Translations under genes and position numbers: made by a program
Notes under the pieces: generated by a model
Told to the model about the DNA's origin: nothing
The model's database searches: none
The model's input: the letters and a program-made list of their open reading frames with translations, nothing else
Part shown: piece by piece, positions 45,286 through 54,731 of the stretch
Layout of the letters: each line of letters begins with the position of its first letter
Position numbering within the stretch: the stretch's first letter is position 1
DNA from: Kitasatospora papulosa
GTDB lineage: Bacteria > Actinomycetota > Actinomycetes > Streptomycetales > Streptomycetaceae
Length of the DNA: 64,000 bases
NCBI RefSeq assembly: GCF_000717245.1
Contig: NZ_JNYQ01000002.1
Coordinates: 585,880-649,879 of the forward strand
Direction: 5' to 3'

Positions 45286-46230
45286 ATGACGTCTTTGCGC
45301 CCGCTCGGTTCATCGAGCCTTCAGGTCTTTCCCCTCGCCCTCGGCGGCAACGTCTTCGGCTGGACCGCCGACGAGGAGCGGACGTTCGCCGTCCTCGACG
45401 CGTACGTCGCGGCCGGCGGCAACTTCATCGACACCGCCGACTCCTACTCCGCCTGGATCCCGGGCAACGAGGGTGGTGAGTCGGAGACCCTCATCGGCAA
45501 GTGGCTGGCGGCCCGTTCCCGCCGCGACGACGTCGTCATCGCCACCAAGGTCGGCGCCCACCCCTCGTACAAGGGGCTCTCGCCCACCACGATCAAGGCG
45601 GCGGCCGAGGCGTCCCTGCGCCGGCTCGGCACCGACCACATCGATCTGTACTACACGCACTTCGACGACGAGAGCGTCCCCGTCGAGGAGATTGTCACCG
45701 CGCTCGACCAGCTGGTGAAGGCGGGGACCGTGCGCGAGATCGCCGCCTCCAACATCAGCGCCGAGCGGCTCCGGGCCTCCCTGGAATTCTCCGAGCGCGA
45801 GGGCCTGGCCCGCTACGTCGCGCTCCAGCCGCACTACAACCTCGTCTCGCGCGACACCTACGAGGGCGCCCTCCAGGACACGGCGGCCGCCGCCGGTCTC
45901 GCCGCGGTCCCGTACTTCGCGCTCGCCGCGGGCTTCCTCACCGGCAAGTACCGGCCGGGGACGACCGTCGAGAGCGCGCGGGCCGAGGGCGCCGGCAAGC
46001 ACCTGGAGACCGAGCGAGGCCGCAAGGTGCTCGCCGCGCTCGACCGGATCGCCCAGGAGCACGACGCCGAGATCGCCACGGTCGCCCTCGCCTGGCTGAC
46101 CTCCCGGCCGACCGTCACCGCGCCCATCGCCTCCGCGCGTACCGTCGAACAGCTGCCCGCGCTGGTGGCGGTGGCAGGCCTCCGGCTGAGTGAGCAGGAG
46201 CTCGCGGAGCTGACCGAGGCATCCGCCTGA
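45286..46230 (+). CDS. Aldo/keto reductase
   Basis: A 314-residue NADPH-dependent TIM-barrel reductase of the YajO/Tas-like branch. The catalytic tetrad region is visible as NFIDTADSYSAW (Asp, Tyr), VVIATKVG (Lys) and LYYTHFDDES (His). The cofactor region is PIASARTVEQL near the end. ATG 45286 starts MTSLRPLGSSSLQVFPLALGG. Physiological substrate unknown; carbonyl detoxification is common. Convergent with the PrsW-like gene. Confidence 0.93.
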   Translation: MTSLRPLGSSSLQVFPLALGGNVFGWTADEERTFAVLDAYVAAGGNFIDTADSYSAWIPGNEGGESETLIGKWLAARSRRDDVVIATKVGAHPSYKGLSPTTIKAAAEASLRRLGTDHIDLYYTHFDDESVPVEEIVTALDQLVKAGTVREIAASNISAERLRASLEFSEREGLARYVALQPHYNLVSRDTYEGALQDTAAAAGLAAVPYFALAAGFLTGKYRPGTTVESARAEGAGKHLETERGRKVLAALDRIAQEHDAEIATVALAWLTSRPTVTAPIASARTVEQLPALVAVAGLRLSEQELAELTEASA

Positions 46231-46249
46231 AACCACCCGCGGGACGACC

Positions 46250-47710
46250 TCAGGCGGGCGGCGGGGTCCGCCGCCCGCCGTCGTCCATGTACGGGTTGGG
46301 TCCGCCGTAATGCCGGTGCGGCGCGGGGAGCTGCTGCGGCTGCGGGGGCGGACCGCCGCGGGGGTACTGCCGGGGAAACGGGGGCGGTACGGGCGGCCGG
46401 TGGGCGCGCAGCCGGCCGGCCGCATGGGCCGCGTACGTCAGGGCCGGTCCCGCGATCTCCCGGCGCTGCCAGAGGTGGTGCAGCAACTCCTGCTCGCGCA
46501 GGGCGAAGTCCTTGCCCGCCCCGTCGTGGCGCGCCCTCCGGCGCAGCATGGCCAGGGACGTCGCGAACGACTCGTACTCGGCGACGGCACGGGCCGCCGC
46601 CTTGCCCCGGGCGCGGTCGGGGTGGCCGTTCCAGTGCCTGGCCATGTCACGCGCCATGCCCCGCGCCCGCATCGAGGCCAGCGCGAGCGGCTCTGCGGGG
46701 GCCAGCCAGCCGGCCGCCGCGTACACCGGCAGCTCGGTGGAGAGCGTGCGCAGCTCCCGCTGGCGCGACCAGATCGCCAGCCAGGTCACCAGACCGAAGG
46801 ACGGCATCATGAAGACGCCGTACACCAGGTAGAAGCCGTACGGGCCGAACGCCGACGAGCCGTTCCACAGGGCGTGCATGCCCATGGCGAGGACGAGCCC
46901 CACCAGGGGCAGGACGACGCGGCGTACCCGGTGGCGTGCCCCGCCGAGCGCGGCGATGCCGAAGCCGATGCCGGAGAGCACGGTGAACAGGGGATGCGCG
47001 AACGGCGACATCACCACGCGGACGAAGAACGTCCCGGCGGTCACCGAGGCGAAGCCCGTGGTGCCGAGCTGCTGGTCCTCACCGAAGGCGTTGCCCAGGT
47101 AGAGGATGTTCTCGGTGAAGGCGAAACCGGTCGCGGTGAAACCGGCGACCACGATGCCGTCGACGATCCCGCCGAACTGCCGTCTGCGGAAGAGGAAGAT
47201 CAGCAGGACCGCGATGGCCTTCGCGCTCTCCTCGACCACCGGCGCGACGAGCGTGGCCCCGAGCGTGTCGGCGCTCGCCGGATCCGCGGTCGCCGTCGCT
47301 ATCCACCGGGTCGCGAAGGAGTTGGCGATGATGGCCACGAGCGCCGCGGCGCACGCACCCCAGGAGAAGGCGAACAGCAGATTCCGCCATGGCCCCGGTT
47401 CGACCCGGTCCAGCCAGCGGAACGCCGCCATCAACAGCGGCACGGGCAGCACCGCCAGCCCCAGACCCACCAGGAAGCCCTCGGTGCCCGTCTGCTGACG
47501 TACCAGCGCCAGGATCACCAGACCGCACAGGGCGAGCACCGTGATCACCGCACCGGCACGGAACGCCTTGCTGCGCCAAACCATGCCGACGCGGCGGGGC
47601 CGGTAACGCCACTGGCCTCGCTCCGGGACGGCGCCCAGGAACTCGTCGAGCTGCTGCCCTTCGAGAACCGGGACGGCCGGCTGCTGGTGCTGCACGGACC
47701 CCTCGGACAT
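46250..47710 (-). CDS. PrsW-family intramembrane protease-like protein
   Basis: A 486-residue polytopic membrane protein with about nine hydrophobic segments. The PrsW signature motifs are present: EESAK (residues 160-164), FTEN (198-201), HPLFT and HALWN. PrsW cleaves anti-sigma factors in B. subtilis; here the target is unknown. The cytoplasmic C-terminus is long (about 170 residues), first helical, then Pro-rich (PPVPPPFPRQYPRGGPPPQ). GTG or ATG choice is clear at 47710 (MSEGSVQHQQPAVPVLEG). Confidence 0.9.
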   Translation of the reverse strand: MSEGSVQHQQPAVPVLEGQQLDEFLGAVPERGQWRYRPRRVGMVWRSKAFRAGAVITVLALCGLVILALVRQQTGTEGFLVGLGLAVLPVPLLMAAFRWLDRVEPGPWRNLLFAFSWGACAAALVAIIANSFATRWIATATADPASADTLGATLVAPVVEESAKAIAVLLIFLFRRRQFGGIVDGIVVAGFTATGFAFTENILYLGNAFGEDQQLGTTGFASVTAGTFFVRVVMSPFAHPLFTVLSGIGFGIAALGGARHRVRRVVLPLVGLVLAMGMHALWNGSSAFGPYGFYLVYGVFMMPSFGLVTWLAIWSRQRELRTLSTELPVYAAAGWLAPAEPLALASMRARGMARDMARHWNGHPDRARGKAAARAVAEYESFATSLAMLRRRARHDGAGKDFALREQELLHHLWQRREIAGPALTYAAHAAGRLRAHRPPVPPPFPRQYPRGGPPPQPQQLPAPHRHYGGPNPYMDDGGRRTPPPA

Positions 47711-47780
47711 CCGACGACCCTAACGAGGGCGACTGACACCTGGCCACGCAGCCGGGGCCGGGGCGCCGGCCCATGGCCGA

Positions 47781-48698
47781 TCAGCGACGGGTGAACAGCA
47801 CGTCGTGCACGACGTGCCCCTTGTCCAGGCCCTGCCCCTCGAAGCGGGTCAGCGGCCGGAACGCGGGCCGCGGCGCATAGCCACCGTCCGCCTGGGTGTT
47901 CTCGAACAGGGGGTGCGCCGACAGGACTTCCAGCATCTGCTCCGCGTACGGCTCCCAGTCCGTGGCGCAGTGGACGAGCGCGCCCGGCTTCAGCCGCTGC
48001 GCCACCAGGTCGAGGAACTCCGTCTGGATCAGCCGCCGCTTGTGGTGCCGCTTCTTGGGCCACGGGTCGGGGAAGTACACCCGGAGCCCGTCCAGAGCGG
48101 CCGGTTCCAGCATCTCGCGGAGCAGGATGATCGCGTCGCCGTTGGCGACACGGACGTTGGAGACCCCCGCCCGGTCCGCGAGGCCCAGCAGGTTGCCCTG
48201 GCCGGGCGTGTGCACGTCGACGGCCAGGATGCCGGTGTCCGGGTCCTCGGCCGCCATCTGGGCCGTCGCCTCGCCCATGCCGAAACCGATCTCCAGGACC
48301 ACCGGGAGACCGTCGAACAGTGTGGGGAGGTCGAGGACACCGCGGCCGTCGATGTCCAGGCCCCACTTGGGCCACAGACGCTGGAGCGCGTCCTCCTGGC
48401 CGGCGGTCACCCGGCTGCGGCGCGGCTGGAAGCTGCGGATCCGGCGCTCGTGGTGCGAGCCCGCCGGATCGGCCGCCGGACCACCGGGGAAGCGGGGTTC
48501 CTGGCGCAGTCTCCGCTGGCGCTCGAAGGAGGCCGCACGGCGCGCCGCCGCGTCCGCCTCGGCGTCGGTGGCTGCCTCCGCGCCGGAGGGGTCCGGTGCG
48601 GCGTCGAGGCCGGGGCCGGGCGCGGAGTCCGGCGCCGAGCCGGGCGTCTCCGGGGCGGGGCCGGGCGTCTCTGGGGTGGGGTTCAGGGGCTCAGACAC
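47781..48698 (-). CDS. trmB: tRNA (guanine-N7-)-methyltransferase
   Basis: A 305-residue SAM-dependent enzyme making m7G46 in tRNA. A disordered N-terminal extension of about 70 residues (PTPETPGPAPETPGSAP ...) precedes the core. Core motifs are VLEIGFGMGEATAQMA (SAM), VYFPDPWPKKRHHKRRL (catalytic Asp and Pro-Trp loop) and FRPLTRFEGQG. The GTG start overlaps the end of the LhgO-like gene by 8 bases, so the pair is translationally coupled although functionally unrelated. Confidence 0.96.
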   Translation of the reverse strand: MSEPLNPTPETPGPAPETPGSAPDSAPGPGLDAAPDPSGAEAATDAEADAAARRAASFERQRRLRQEPRFPGGPAADPAGSHHERRIRSFQPRRSRVTAGQEDALQRLWPKWGLDIDGRGVLDLPTLFDGLPVVLEIGFGMGEATAQMAAEDPDTGILAVDVHTPGQGNLLGLADRAGVSNVRVANGDAIILLREMLEPAALDGLRVYFPDPWPKKRHHKRRLIQTEFLDLVAQRLKPGALVHCATDWEPYAEQMLEVLSAHPLFENTQADGGYAPRPAFRPLTRFEGQGLDKGHVVHDVLFTRR

Positions 48699-49947
48699 AA
48701 TGACCCGATTCTACGGCGGGAGGCGTCCACCCCGTCGCGCGAGCCCGCAGCAGGGCCCGTCGCGCCACCTCCCTCCCGATGGGCAGGGACGCGGTGGCCG
48801 CGGGGGACGGGGCGTTCAGTACGTGCACCGTGTGCGGGGCGTCCCGGATCAGGAAGTCGTCCACCAGGGTGCCGTCGCGCAGGACCGCCTGGGCCCTCAC
48901 ACCGGCCGGAGAGGGCCGCAGGTCGGCCTCCGTCACCTCGGGCAGCAGACGCCGCACGGCCCGGGTGAACGCGCTCTTCGACAGCGATCTGTGCATCTCG
49001 CCCGCCCCGTACCGCCAGTGGCGCCGGGCGATCCGCCAGGAGCCGGGCCAGGCCAGGGTGGCGGCCAACTCGCCCGGACGGACGACGGTGCGGTCGTATC
49101 CCTCGCGTGCCAGCGCCGGCACGGCGTTCGGTCCGACGTGGACCGAGCCGTCGACCCCCCGCGTCAGGTGCACCCCGAGGAAGGGGAACGCGGGGTCGGG
49201 CACCGGATAGACGAGGCCGCGCACCAGCTCGGGTCTGGCCAGCTCGTAGTACTCCCCGCGGAAGGGCACGATGCGTGCCCCCGGCTCGTCGCCCGCGAGC
49301 AGCGCGACCCGGTCACTGTGCAGTCCCGCGCAGTTGACCAGCACGCGGGCCCTGACCACCTGGCCGTCGGCCGTGCGCACCGCGACACCCCAGGGACGCC
49401 GGTCGACGGCGACGACCTCCGCGCCGTAACGGATCTGCCCGCCGGACACGGTCACCTCGGACGCGAACCGGACGGCCACCGCGGTGAAGTCGCACACCCC
49501 CGTGGTGCCCACCCGGATCGCCGCCAGGCCGCGCACGTGCGGCTCGTACTCCGTGATCTGGGCGGGTCCGAGCTCCCGGACCGGCAGGCCGTGCGCCCGG
49601 CCGCGCTGCACCAGCGCGTGCAGCCGGGGGAGCTCCGCCCGGCCGGTCGCGACGATCAGCTTCCCCGTCACCGCGTGGTCGATCCCGTGCTCCACGCAGA
49701 AGTCCACCAGCTCGGCGGCGCCCCGCACCGCGTAGCGCGCCTTGAGCGAGCCCGGGGCGTAGTAGATGCCGCTGTGGATCACCCCGCTGTTGCGCCCGGT
49801 CTGGTGCCGGGCCGGGCCCCACTCCTTCTCCAGCACCGTGACCCTGGTGCCGGGCGCGGTGCGCGTGAGCGCGTACGCGGTCGACAGACCGACGATTCCG
49901 CCACCGATCACCAGCACATCGCAGTCGTACGCCGCGTGCGTCATCAT
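48691..49947 (-). CDS. lhgO: L-2-hydroxyglutarate oxidase-type FAD oxidoreductase
   Basis: A 418-residue DAO-family flavoprotein. The Rossmann FAD motif DVLVIGGGIVGLSTAYAL is at the N-terminus, followed by KEWGPARHQTGRNSGVIHSGIYY, the block typical of LhgO/YgaF. LVNCAGLHSD and PFRGEYYEL follow. It likely oxidises L-2-hydroxyglutarate (a metabolic error product) to 2-oxoglutarate, passing electrons to the membrane. GGGAGG precedes ATG 49947. The much longer upstream frame belongs to shadow sequence. Confidence 0.9.
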   Translation of the reverse strand: MMTHAAYDCDVLVIGGGIVGLSTAYALTRTAPGTRVTVLEKEWGPARHQTGRNSGVIHSGIYYAPGSLKARYAVRGAAELVDFCVEHGIDHAVTGKLIVATGRAELPRLHALVQRGRAHGLPVRELGPAQITEYEPHVRGLAAIRVGTTGVCDFTAVAVRFASEVTVSGGQIRYGAEVVAVDRRPWGVAVRTADGQVVRARVLVNCAGLHSDRVALLAGDEPGARIVPFRGEYYELARPELVRGLVYPVPDPAFPFLGVHLTRGVDGSVHVGPNAVPALAREGYDRTVVRPGELAATLAWPGSWRIARRHWRYGAGEMHRSLSKSAFTRAVRRLLPEVTEADLRPSPAGVRAQAVLRDGTLVDDFLIRDAPHTVHVLNAPSPAATASLPIGREVARRALLRARATGWTPPAVESGHCV

Positions 49948-50086
49948 CACGCCACCTCCCACCCCGATAGTGCACTGACCCACTGACAACGCGCTCAAAC
50001 CAGGGAGGGCGCCAGCGTGGCGAAACGTTTCGCACCCGGATCCGGCGAAACCGGGGCGTACCGGTGGCGCCGGGGCCGACCGCGAT

Positions 50087-51583
50087 TCAGGCGGGGGAGA
50101 CGAGGAGGGGCCGGGCGCGCTCCCGCAGCTCGGCCACCCGGGGCTCGTCCCCGTACGGCTCGAGGCGGTGCAGCAGGTCGCGCACGTACTCCGTGGTGCG
50201 CGCGGAGGAGATCCGTCCCGCCACCTCCACGGCCCGGGTCCCCGCCGCGCAGGCCGCGTCGAGGTTGCCCGACTCCAGCTCGGCCACCGCGGACACGACG
50301 AGCCGCAGTCCGTGCGACCGGACGAACTCGTCGGTGGGTTTCGACAGGGCCTGTTCGGTGAAGCGACGCACCTGGCGGGGCGCCTTGAGGTCGCGGTAGC
50401 ACTCGGCGGCGTCGGCGGCGAATCTGTCGTACGAGTAGAACCCGAGCCACGTCGGGTCGGAGTCACCGGTCCGGGAGCGCTCCAGCCAGCTCTCGGCGGC
50501 TCTGAGCGCGGCCCCCGCGGCCGGTGCGTCGCCGGCCTTGGCATGGGCGCGCGCCTCCACGAGCCGGAAGAAGCTCATGGTCCGTGCGGTGGCCAGCCCG
50601 CGGTTGCGTTCGACCGCGGCCTGGGCGAGATCCACGCCCTCGTCGGCGAAGCCCCGGTAGGTCGCCTGAAGAGACATCGACGCCAGCACGTAACCGCCCA
50701 GCGGTACGTCGGCGGCGGCGCGGGCCAGGCGCAGCGCCTGGATGTAGTAGCGCTGCGCGGCCTCCTGCTGGCCGGTGTCGAAGGCCATCCACCCGGCTAG
50801 CCTGGTCAGCTCGGCGGAGGCGCCGAAGAGCGCCCGGCCCACCTCGTCGCTGTAGGAGCCCAGCAGCAGTGGTGCGGCGTCGACGCGTAAGCACTCCGGA
50901 ACCATGGAGGAACGCCAGTCGCCCCCTCCGTACTTGGAGTCCCACCTGCGCGCGTCCTGAGCGGCCTCGCGCAGCTTGGTCACATCGCTGTGGCCCACGC
51001 GCAGGAGCGTGCCGTCGGCCGCACCCGTGGTGTCCGGACCCGGCTGGACGGGAATCTGCGCCCCGGGTGCGCCCTCGGGGGCGAGGAGCGAGGCCTGGGC
51101 GGCCGCCGGGGCCCGTGCCACCGACGGGTCGGCGGGGGTTATGAGCCACCGGGACGCGGGGGTCGCATAGGCGCTCACCGCGAAGGAGCCCGCCAGTGAC
51201 TGCCAGATTCCGCCGCCGCCCCGGCGGCCCGCGAGATCCAGCCGGTACAGATCGGTCGCCGACCGCACCGCCTCACCCACGTCGCGGGGGAAGGCGAGGC
51301 CGACCTCCGGCGCCGGATCGGCGTCGGCGAGCCCGATCTCGTGCAGCGGCACGGGACGGCCGAGTTTGGCCCCTATCGCCGCCGCGATCAGATGCGGCGC
51401 CGCGCCCTGCGGCACCATGCCCTTGGCGACCCACCGGGCCACCGACGTCTTGTCGTAACGAAGGGTCAGACCCCGCTGCGCCCCGAGGTCGTTGACCCGC
51501 CGGGCGAGCCCGGCGTTGCTGATTCCCGCGAGGGCGAGAACCGTGCCGAGCTTCTCGTTCGGCCCGCGTTGCTCCCTGGACAT
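50087..51583 (-). CDS. NsdA-type Streptomyces sporulation/antibiotic regulator
   Basis: A 498-residue protein resembling the NsdA/NsdB group, by recollection the SCO4114 sporulation-associated protein. The N-terminal Xre-like segment (GTVLALAGISNAGLARRVNDL and YDKTSVARWVAKGMVPQG) could bind DNA. The C-terminal half is a helical TPR-like array (WMAFDTGQQEAAQRYYIQALRLARAA, RTMSFFRLVEARAHAKAGD, ESWLERSRTGD ...). NsdA itself is a negative regulator of development and antibiotics; a similar role is inference. ATG 51583 has GAGGGG upstream. Confidence 0.85.
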   Translation of the reverse strand: MSREQRGPNEKLGTVLALAGISNAGLARRVNDLGAQRGLTLRYDKTSVARWVAKGMVPQGAAPHLIAAAIGAKLGRPVPLHEIGLADADPAPEVGLAFPRDVGEAVRSATDLYRLDLAGRRGGGGIWQSLAGSFAVSAYATPASRWLITPADPSVARAPAAAQASLLAPEGAPGAQIPVQPGPDTTGAADGTLLRVGHSDVTKLREAAQDARRWDSKYGGGDWRSSMVPECLRVDAAPLLLGSYSDEVGRALFGASAELTRLAGWMAFDTGQQEAAQRYYIQALRLARAAADVPLGGYVLASMSLQATYRGFADEGVDLAQAAVERNRGLATARTMSFFRLVEARAHAKAGDAPAAGAALRAAESWLERSRTGDSDPTWLGFYSYDRFAADAAECYRDLKAPRQVRRFTEQALSKPTDEFVRSHGLRLVVSAVAELESGNLDAACAAGTRAVEVAGRISSARTTEYVRDLLHRLEPYGDEPRVAELRERARPLLVSPA

Positions 51584-52526
51584 AGCCACCCCTCGACACA
51601 CAGACGGCTGCCGCGTCACCGTCGGGCGCGCGGCATTCGTACCGTGTTCTCCCCAGCTACGGTCCCGGGCACTCCGGCCGCACACGCATTTGGCCAGGCC
51701 CCGTGGAATATGCCGCCCTGCCGAGAACATCGGTAAACCCAGCGTAGTTCGCCGCATCCCCACCGTTAAGGGGCAGACCTCCGTATGGCGGGAATGTTGT
51801 CCGTGCGGCGCGAGGCGCGGAGGTGTCGTGCTCCTGATGTGTGGCCGTGCGCCCGGCCGTGCGCTCTGCCCCGGCCGAATCGCAAGCGCTTCGATGGGTC
51901 CTGCGTGGGTCGGCCCGCCGAACTGGACTCGGCGGGCTGGGGGAGACCGCCGCTCCAATCCCCGCGGGCGGCGAACCGGTCCGGGAGGTGATGACACCTC
52001 CCGGACTGTGCGCCGCACGGGCGGGGATTCGGTAGGGCGGACGTGCGGACCGGCGCACCGGGGGGATGCGCCGGCCCGCACGCCGCGGCACCGGACGGAT
52101 GGACCGCGGGGCGCTCCGGCGGTCCCGGGGGAGGGCCCCGCCGACGGTCCGGGGGACGTGGCGGCGGGCGTGCCGCGCGAGCTGTCGAAGGCGAAACGCG
52201 CGGTTCCCCGGCGATCGGAAAATGGCTGGATAGCGCCGGTCGGACGGGGTGTGGCGAGGCCGCCCGACTATGGCCGGATTACACGGGTTCCGCGGCTCGG
52301 CCGGGGCAGGGACCACCTCAGGGGCCGATCGCCGTAACTCGCCGAAGATCCCGTTCTGTTGCGAGGGCGCCCACGGAGCCGTGGCCAGGCCTTTGCCAGG
52401 GGCGCATGCGCATCCTGTGTGCGCCGCCCGTACCCCCTCCCGGGCGCCGTTGTCGTGGCAGCATGTCCCGCGACGGCGTTCCCGTGTCCTGGCGCGCCGG
52501 TTCGTCCACAGCCTGTGGAGGCGGCG
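51584..52526. promoter_or_regulatory. Long divergent spacer with no recognised gene
   Basis: 943 bases between the NsdA-type gene and the asparagine-synthetase-like gene. Open frames on both strands lack domains, consistent starts and steady codon bias. A hairpin GCCCGCCGA/TCGGCGGGC lies at about 51913-51937. TCCACA-GCC-TGTGGA at 52504-52518 ends at the ribosome binding site of the right-hand gene. The left 200 bases are less GC-rich and probably carry the regulator's promoter. A short unrecognised gene cannot be excluded. Confidence 0.35.
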
Positions 52527-54638
52527 ATGCGTTGGTTGGTGGGGTGGAGCAGTATCGCCGCGAGCTTCGGCACCGTGGGCGCGGTCGGCCACCACGGGGA
52601 GGGACGCACCGTGCACCCGGTCGGCTCCCAACTCCTGTGGGGCGACCCGGATCCGCTCTGGGCCGTGGGCGACTGGAGACCTGACGAGATCCGCGTCGTC
52701 ACGGTCGCGACATCCGAGGGGGCGCCCACCACCCGCCTCGCCGTCCTCGGCTGCTGCGGGGCCACCGACGAGCAGCTCCGCGTCGGGCTGCTGGCCGCCC
52801 GCGGCGGGGCACTGCGCCATCTCACCGCCTGGCCCGGCAGTTACACGGCGGTCGTACAGATCGGCCGCCGCATCACCGTGGCCGGGGACCTCGCCGGTGC
52901 GCGCCCCGTCTTCCACACGCCCTGGGCCAACGGCACCGCCTATGCCACCGCGGCCCTCCCGCTCGCCGACCTCATCGAGGCGCAGCTGGACATCGGTCAC
53001 CTCGCCGCATTGCTGGCCTGCCCCGAGACCCCCGAGGCGCTGGGCGACGGCACCCCCTACGCCGGGGTCAAGCGGATCCCGCCCGGGCACGCGCTGATCC
53101 TCCGGGAGGGCTCCCGCGAGATCACCGGATACGAGGCGGTGGCCTCGCTCGCCGTCGCCGCCCCCCAGGCCGACCCGGTGAGCGCGGTCGAAGGCGTACG
53201 CGACGCGCTCGTCGAAGCCGTACGCGCGCGGCTCACGGCCCCGCGCCACGCTCCGGAGACCCTGCCGCCCGACCCGGGGCCCGTGCCCGGCATGGGTCCC
53301 GCCGAACGCCGTGCGGCCCGGGGGGCGCCCGTCCCCGGTATCGGCGCCGACCTCTCCGGCGGCAGCGCCTCCGCCACTCTCGCGCTGCTCGCCTCGGGAC
53401 TGCCCGGGCTGCCGGGCACCGTGCTCGGCCACGGGACGGGCGCGGGCGAACGCCTGCTGGCCGTCACGTTCAACGACCTCTCCGCACCGGGCCGCGAGGA
53501 CGAGATGGAGCGGGCCAGGGCCATCGCCGCCAACCCCCGTCTGCACCACGTGGTCGTGGCGGCCGGCGAGGAGGCGCTGCCCTACGCGTCACTGGAGAGC
53601 GGCCCGCTCACCGACGAACCCGCCCCCTCCCTGGTCGTCGCCGAACGCCACCGCCGCCGGCTGTCCGCGGGCAGCGCGGACCACTTCGTCGGCCACGGCG
53701 CACGGCAGGTCCTGGACGCGCACCCGGCACGGCTGGCCGACCTCCTCATGGACCGGCGCAGACGTCACCTCCTGCGGCCCGTCGCCGCGCTCGCCCGGGC
53801 CGAAGGCCCCTCCACCCACTCCCTGTTCGTCCCGCTGGCCGTCTACCGGGCGGCCCGTCGGCTGGCCCGTACGTCCTACCGCACCGGGCTGGAGACGGCC
53901 GCGTCCCTGCTGCCCGACGCCAACCGGGACGCCCCCGACCTCGACACCCCGGCCGATGCCTCGCTCGCCTCCCTCGCCTGGTCACGGCCGGGGCCTGCCG
54001 CCCGGTGGCTCACCGGGGAGGCCCTCGCGGAGGTATCGGTCCGTCTCCAGGAGGCGGCACTCCGGCCGGCCTTCGTCCAGCGCCCCGGAGAGGCGAGGGC
54101 CCGCGCCGCACTCGCCCGGCACGCGGCGGACCAGCGGATCCTGGAACAGGCGGCGGAGATCCGCAGCCAGCGCCTGCACGCCCCGTACCTCGACAACCAG
54201 GTCGTCCGGGCGGCCCGCGCCCTCCCGGAGTCGCTACGGGTCCAGCCGGGGGCCCGGGCCGCGATCCTGCGCCGGGTCCTCGCGGGCGCCGGTATCCACG
54301 ACCTGCCGCCCGGCTGGGGCACCCCGTCGCAGGCCACCTCCACCGCGGCCGGGCGCATCGGCCTGCGTACCGCCCTGCCCGAACTGATCGCCCTCTTCGA
54401 CGCCCCGCTGCTCGCCGACGCGGGCCTGGTCGAGGCCCGCGTCGTCCGCAAGGCGCTGCGCGCGGCCTCCGAGGGCGAACCCCTCCCCCTGGACGGCCTG
54501 GCCGAGCTGGCCTCCACGGAACTGTGGCTCCGCCGCCTCGTCACCCGCCGGGGCACCTGCTGGACCGGCACGGCGGCCCCACGGCAACGCGCCGTCGCGG
54601 GCGTCGTCGTCCCGGCCCGCCGCACCCTCCAGCCGTAG
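52527..54638 (+). CDS. Asparagine-synthetase-like protein, probably catalytically altered
   Basis: A 703-residue two-domain protein. The N-terminal part (residues 1-210) resembles the Ntn-glutaminase half but starts MRWLVGW, without the Cys2 nucleophile. The C-terminal part resembles the AMP-forming synthetase of AsnB and lasso-peptide cyclases. The PP-loop reads LSGGSASATLA where SGGxDS is expected, and GHGARQVL stands where a G-x-GGDE-type metal site is expected, so both acidic ligands are lost. TGGAGG precedes ATG 52527. No lasso precursor, RRE or protease gene adjoins. It may be a regulatory pseudoenzyme or act in an unknown transfer reaction. Confidence 0.82.
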   Translation: MRWLVGWSSIAASFGTVGAVGHHGEGRTVHPVGSQLLWGDPDPLWAVGDWRPDEIRVVTVATSEGAPTTRLAVLGCCGATDEQLRVGLLAARGGALRHLTAWPGSYTAVVQIGRRITVAGDLAGARPVFHTPWANGTAYATAALPLADLIEAQLDIGHLAALLACPETPEALGDGTPYAGVKRIPPGHALILREGSREITGYEAVASLAVAAPQADPVSAVEGVRDALVEAVRARLTAPRHAPETLPPDPGPVPGMGPAERRAARGAPVPGIGADLSGGSASATLALLASGLPGLPGTVLGHGTGAGERLLAVTFNDLSAPGREDEMERARAIAANPRLHHVVVAAGEEALPYASLESGPLTDEPAPSLVVAERHRRRLSAGSADHFVGHGARQVLDAHPARLADLLMDRRRRHLLRPVAALARAEGPSTHSLFVPLAVYRAARRLARTSYRTGLETAASLLPDANRDAPDLDTPADASLASLAWSRPGPAARWLTGEALAEVSVRLQEAALRPAFVQRPGEARARAALARHAADQRILEQAAEIRSQRLHAPYLDNQVVRAARALPESLRVQPGARAAILRRVLAGAGIHDLPPGWGTPSQATSTAAGRIGLRTALPELIALFDAPLLADAGLVEARVVRKALRAASEGEPLPLDGLAELASTELWLRRLVTRRGTCWTGTAAPRQRAVAGVVVPARRTLQP

Positions 54639-54731
54639 CCGCCGGGCCGACGGGCCCGTCGCGGAGCGCCAGGGGGCGCGGCCTGACACCCCAGGACGTG
54701 ATCGGGCTCCTGACCGGCGTCACCCGGGAGT

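Noticed and set aside
52504..52518. TCCACA-GCC-TGTGGA as part of a replication origin
   Set aside because: Only half-matches to DnaA boxes, no box cluster and no dnaA/dnaN genes; it overlaps a ribosome binding site.
52359..52526. Upstream extension of the asparagine-synthetase-like frame
   Set aside because: No ribosome binding site or conserved sequence, whereas TGGAGG directly precedes the ATG at 52527.
52527..54638. A lasso-peptide gene cluster
   Set aside because: The cyclase-like protein lacks key residues, and no precursor, RRE, protease or transporter genes adjoin.
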